From the NCBI GenBank assembly GCA_963082975.1, contig OY720347.1, positions 29,219,398 through 29,283,397 of the forward strand: a stretch of DNA of 64,000 nt, written 5' to 3'. Below, piece after piece: positions 59,131-64,000 of this stretch. The first letter of the stretch is position 1. The number at the start of each line of letters is the position of its first letter. The position numbers and the translations under genes were made by a program. Under the pieces are notes generated by a model. That model worked only from the letters and a program-made list of their open reading frames with translations, ran no database searches and was not told the DNA's origin. This stretch comes from Labia minor. Its lineage: Eukaryota > Arthropoda > Insecta > Dermaptera > Spongiphoridae.

Positions 59131-60893
59131 GGACTTTGTAAGAATCTAGTAAATAATAATGTTTTTAGTCTTATTATATAAACATATATGATTACAAAAA
59201 CTGCTCTAATGATTTTTCATTGTATTTCTTAGTTTTTGAATTGAAATAATCAATCTATAGTTATATGTTTCATTTAGAGAAAATAATATATAAGTATATA
59301 TATAGCGGTTTAGAGAGGACAGCCTGTTTGACAGTTGGAATTTATTTTAATTATGATTTGAATTAAAGAATTTTTTTTTAATGTCCGTTTTAAGAAAATC
59401 TTTTAGTGCTTTTAGTACTGAATGATCAAATCTAAATGCCTTAAAACTAATATTTAATTTAGTAATTTTCCTACTAGTGCTTTTTCTTATTTATTTATTA
59501 ATGCTTTCATACTTATTTGTTTTCATAAATAGTTAATGTTAATTTGACTTGTTTATTTATTTATTTTATTTTTTTAAGAAATCCATGAAGGTTAATATCT
59601 CGATTGTCAATAAAAAAATCATTATTGATAAGGAAATTTGATAAGCCAGAAACCAATATGCTAACGAAATTACAAGAATCATTGAAAGATCGATTACCTA
59701 ATTATCTTTATAGTATATTTTTATTAACAATATTGGAAATATAAATTATTTTAATGATTAGTGTATATAGATTAGGAATATCTAAATATAAATTTATATT
59801 TAATATGAATAAAGAGTTTAGAATTTTTTTTTAAATGAGTAAATACTATTTAGAATTAATAAACTTTTTTGAAAAATAAAGGAAGGAATCCAAACTTCTT
59901 GGTCCATTTATTTCTATAACTTAGATATATATGTTATTTATAGAATATTATATTATTTTGATAAGTAATTTAATTGAACAAAATTATTAAATTCTTTAAT
60001 TTTAATATTTTTACATTTTAGAAAATTTTGAAATCAAATAATTTATATGTCATGACATTATGCCTAAGTAATTATATTATATTACAATATTATATAAATA
60101 TATGATTATAAGAAAATAATGATTTAATAATTCTGAAATCATATTTTAGCAAATAAAACATACATAAATAAATAATATACATAAATGTTCTATTATTCTA
60201 ATGTATGACAAATAATACAGTTAAATATAAGGAACTGAAAAGTATTCACATTTCATATTACTTATCATTTTTTTATAATATAAGAAAATAACAGAATGAA
60301 GTACAAATAACATAGATATAATTTTTTTTTTATTTTCAAGTTATTATTTAAATATTTCATACTGAGTGAGATTTTATAAGCTTTTATATAGGACGTGACG
60401 TCATTAGGATAAGATGTTTAGTATCTATTAGAGGCAGACATAATGTTTTATGATTTGTTTGGATTTTTTTCTACATTCAGTTTCTACACCTTTTATTGAA
60501 TCACTCGAAACGCAGAGATAGATATAAAGTGTAAGATTTAATCTAATAAATTCCTTTACATACTCTTTTTACTTATATTCTTTAAAACTTTGAATAATAT
60601 AATAATTTCTTATTACTTCACTCAGAATATATTTTTACTCTTCTTTTCTTAATAATGCTCTCAAAAAAAGAAAGGGTGTTAAAAATAATTGATTTGTTTT
60701 GTATGTGTATTGTTTATATATTGGAGAGCTTAATAATATAATAAAAGAAGGGGAGATAAGATATATTAATTGTCATGAGTGTTTTTATTTATACATTTTT
60801 TTATTTAAAATATATTTTCTTGTTTTATTTAAAATATAATTTCTTGAAAAATTTATTTTAATAGGGTAAACTTTTATTTAAGAGAATATTGAA
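59131..60893. other. AT-rich DNA, nothing recognised
   Basis: An isolated TGACGTCA at 60396-60403 in GGACGTGACGTCATTAGG. No element ends around it. Confidence 0.45.
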
Positions 60894-61162
60894 GTGCAAG
60901 AAGGCTCCACAGGGTAGGAGGCAACATCGTTGGCTCACACTCTTGTTAAGGGAATTTCTCTAGCTGGGGTCTATGGGACGGAGTCAACCCAGCCTCCGGG
61001 ATCAAAATAGGGAAGCTACTTAATAAAAGTAGCGCCTCCGACCAAGAAAATCAAGATAAAGGTTGATAGGATCCGTTCTACTGAACATAGGACATCTATT
61101 TAATATAACCGGCTTGATAGGCGTTGTCCTTGCGTAGAATATTCAGAAGTCAGAAGTATATT
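60894..61162 (+). mobile_element. SINE S1, near full length
   Basis: Head GGCTCCACAGGGTAGGAGGC, then GGAATTTCTCTAGCTGGGGT, GACGGAGTCAACCCAGCCTC, AGCGCCTCCGACCAAGAAAA, CCGGCTTGATAGGCGTTGTC and TTCAGAAGTCAGAAG. The B box is eroded. Confidence 0.8.
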
Positions 61163-62679
61163 AAAGTACAATTTAAATATGATAAGAAAACAAAATTGTA
61201 TTTAATTATTAAAAAATATATATTGTATTAAATTTATTTAAGGAATATTTTGCAATTGCATTTAAATATATGTACTTATATGTTACACAAATTATAATCT
61301 AAGATCCTATTTTGAGAATATATTTATAGATGGTTGCAATCATTTTATGGGTTGTTTTGTGTTCATTAATATATTAATAATAACAAAAAAACTATTCTTG
61401 TAATTTCGTTAGCATGAATATAATTTTAAAAATACTTACTCAATATTTATTTTCTCTTTTATAATAAATAAGTTTAATATTAGAAATATCAAAAATCTAA
61501 AAAAAACATTATATATATATAATAAATATTATTATAAAAAGATAATTCAAATTTTAAATTATACGTAACCTTAAAATAATATTATTATAAAATAGCAAGA
61601 TTTTATAAATAAATTGTATAAAAATAATAGAAAAAATTGGATTTTTATATTATATATTTATGCAGAATTGATAATAATTAAATGATTCTAAAGTGATGAA
61701 AACGAAACAAAATTTGATTTAAAAATCACTAATATAGTACTCCTTTTATTAGTTATTATTTTTTGAAATTGCGGCTTTGTTCATTTTTTGGCTATAAATT
61801 GTTAAACCTTAACGACCAGAAACGAATTGGCCCTTAGCTTTGATACTATTGTACACTTCACTCAAACTTAATAGAAATATCTTAAATTTTTTTTTAATAT
61901 TTATGAAAAAATGAATCCATTAAAAAATTATATTTAAAAAAATGAATTTTTCATAAAGTATGTTTTATTTTACTTTTAATATTTAATGGATATTAAAAAA
62001 TCTTAGTTAGCAAAGAAAAAAATAAATACAAATTAATATTATATTTCATTATACAAAGGGTTAAAAAAGGCAAATAGTAAGGGTAAGAACCTCTGATAAT
62101 ATTCACAAAAGGTTTTTTTCTCTATTCAAATTTGCCCTATCCAAATTTTGACTCCATTACGATTACCACTTCAAATCACTATACTTTAAGCAATATCAGC
62201 GAAAAAGAAAAAAGGTTTAAAGAGAAAATGTTCTTTTTACATAAAGGGCCGAACCATAAGTACGTTTATATTCACATATATGCTATATAGGTATACTTAT
62301 AATATATATTAGAAAAGGTAGCCTTTATAAATGTAAATAAGAATAAAAGGTCCTAATATTAATTAATGATTATTATATATATTTTGTTTTTCTTTTTTAA
62401 TTACATATTTTCTGAGCTTGTGGAATAATTGATTTTAATTATTAATTAAATAAATAAGGGTAGGCGCACACCTGTTAATTTTTAATTTTATTTAATTAAC
62501 TTATAATATGAAATGATAATTTTTCAAATAAGTATATAAAATAAAACAAACTTTGATATATAAATATCTAATCAAGAATAAATAATTGAAGATGGAATCG
62601 ATTTTTTTTTTTATGTCGATTTGATTTATAAAAAGATTTTCCCCTTAATTTGCACAAATTGATAGCAAAAGATATTCTT
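61163..62679. other. AT-rich DNA, nothing recognised
   Basis: No frame, repeat end or RNA gene seen. Confidence 0.5.
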
Positions 62680-63170
62680 AAATAACGAGAAAGTAGGTTG
62701 AGATAGGTTGGTTGAAAATAGCCGAATGTCGCCGGCGACCGTGAGCCTTTAATGCAAGTGTCATGTCGTCGCCCTGGCAGGAGGGGATGGCGCGGTAGAG
62801 GAAGGAAGTCGAGGCGTTGCCCGAAAATCGAGTGTTTCCCACGAGCAGCTGGCTGCCATCTTCCTCTCTCATCGGATAAAGATTACGATTTTTACAAGGG
62901 GGCTCGTCGCTAAGCCGCGAAATCGGCGTGCCACAAATGCCAGTCACGTGGCCATCTGCCTAATGGATATTAAGTGGCACGGGGCGCGGAGTTCCCCTCT
63001 CTGGGGGCCACACGTGCCCAGAATACGACTCGTCAAGAGGAAAAGCAGTAACAGGTGCCCTTCCGGCTAGGATTATCCCCTGACAGACCTCAGACTGTTC
63101 TTCAGCAGCCAATCTCTAGGGATACACCCTTCTATTATCCATACATATATACGCTTTATATCTTTCTACA
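62680..63170. promoter_or_regulatory. Candidate regulatory island with NK2 and E-box words
   Basis: The strongest composition island on the right. CACGTGGCCATCTG (two E-boxes) and TTAAGTGG (NK2 consensus) lie close together (about 62945-62980), followed by CACACGTGCCC. An 89-codon minus frame (62678-62947) is open but has no recognisable domain, and GC-rich DNA opens frames by chance. Confidence 0.45.
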
Positions 63171-63369
63171 GAGCTATATACATAAGATTTTATCAGTAGT
63201 AAGTTTATTCATAAATTAATTAATAATATATCTAAGAAAGGAGGTCATTATTAATTATATAATTGAACTTCATTAAATTCAACTTAATTACAAATGTCGA
63301 TTAGTAACAACGAGGAGGATCCAGGCGACGTAGATAAAAAGGCGATTCTTTGTTATTTTTATTTTATAC

Positions 63370-64000
63370 TAGCTGCTCCGAGCGCCTTCGGCGCTCTCCA
63401 CACCTAGACGGGGGCTCCGCCCCCTGTACCCCCCCGAGTGTCCCTATTCTGAGCTATAACCATCTAACTCCTACCCTGTCCCATTTCTCTCACGTTCCTT
63501 CCTACAATGTCCTCCCTGTTCACAATTGGTCTTCCACACGGACGTTTTCCAATCGAACTCCCCACCAATATATTTTTCCTCTCCCATTCTAGCCATGTGC
63601 CCTGCCGAACCCAGCCTTCTCTATTTTATAACCTATATCTAGAGATGCATAGAGGTCATGCAATTCCTTGTTATGCAGTCTCCGCTATTCCCCGGTGTCC
63701 TCATCTTTCTTTGGCCCATAAATCTTGGGAAGAATCCTTTTCTCAAATACTCTGAATCTACTCTCATCTCCCAGGGTTATAGACCATGCCTCCCACCCAT
63801 ATAATACAACAGAAAAAATAATTGTTTTATATATTTTAATTTTGATTCCCTTTGATAATAATTTCCCGATTGCAACCTCGATTTAAATTCTTTGCAAATA
63901 TTATTCGCTCTGATACTATTTATTTTGCATTATCACTATTAATTTCAAACCCCATCACTTTTCCTGCCTCGAAACCATTAATACAAACCTGCCTCGAAAC
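63370..64000 (-). pseudogene. LINE reverse-transcriptase C-terminus and 3' end
   Basis: Minus-strand frames give YGWEAWSITLGDESRFRVFE, then KRILPKIYGPKKDEDTGE, RRLHNKELHDLY, an eroded RWAGHVARM-like block, IGKRPCGRP and AQNRDT. These are the conserved C-terminal tail of an RTE-like LINE polyprotein. The coding part is broken by stops. The 3' end is marked by a hairpin GAGCGCCGAAGGCGCTC (63378-63394) and a tail reading CTAGTATAAAATAAA on the minus strand. The 5' part extends beyond the window edge. Confidence 0.85.

Noticed and set aside
62678..62947. 89-codon minus-strand frame in the right island
   Set aside because: No domain or signal seen; the block looks more like regulatory DNA. Kept only as a test for codon bias.

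Overview
The window is AT-rich animal DNA (roughly three quarters A+T by eye) with almost no protein-coding gene content. It reads as a gene desert or very large introns of an arthropod-like genome. Pointers to an arthropod are Tc1/mariner relics (one with DD41D spacing), hAT, piggyBac-type and Penelope-type elements, jockey-like LINE tails, and a TCAGTC initiator plus downstream promoter element in the Penelope repeat. The species cannot be named from the sequence.

The outstanding object is at 9195-14874: two intact Penelope-like retroelement units (N-terminal Penelope region, reverse transcriptase, GIY-YIG endonuclease) joined head to head. They form a palindrome with 2782-bp arms around an 86-bp asymmetric centre. 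One perfect 14-bp target-site duplication flanks the whole dimer, so it landed as one insertion. The terminal repeat carries a TATA box, initiator and DPE at canonical spacing and a hammerhead-like hairpin. The hairpin recurs with a compensating base-pair change in a relic near 32.97 kb.

Other mobile DNA, left to right: LINE reverse-transcriptase and endonuclease relics (1.86-2.48 and 4.16-4.52 kb); a dispersed family with a TGACGTCA-bearing core (3.18, 37.8, 55.8 kb, fragments at 41.0 and 50.2 kb); a tRNA-derived SINE family (6.2, 7.4, 17.5, 40.0, 52.3, 56.9/57.6, 60.9 kb); a TTAA-flanked piggyBac-type MITE (15.25 kb); a Helitron-like N-terminal fragment (17.2 kb); mariner relics (18.3, 21.4, 26.2 kb); six hAT-type elements (20.07, 25.1, 50.3, 54.9, 58.4, 58.9 kb), five with readable 8-bp duplications; jockey-like tails (37.3 and 38.5 kb); a Tc1-type element (43.2 kb); and related LINE 3' ends (21.2, 28.9, 54.8, 63.4-64.0 kb).

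Non-repeat content consists of one good candidate coding exon on the minus strand (48421-48499, 79 nt, strong splice signals) and a set of islands of balanced base composition (about 0.7-1.1, 8.2-8.7, 16.2, 19.9, 22.8, 27.6, 33.6-34.0, 34.4, 39.4, 42.0-42.5, 46.7, 49.2-49.7 and 62.7-63.1 kb). These islands lack convincing reading frames and carry homeodomain, NK2, TEAD, TCF, CCAAT and E-box words. I infer that they are conserved cis-regulatory elements around a developmental regulator, possibly the gene owning the 48.4 kb exon. No rRNA, genuine tRNA, CRISPR array or bacterial feature was seen.
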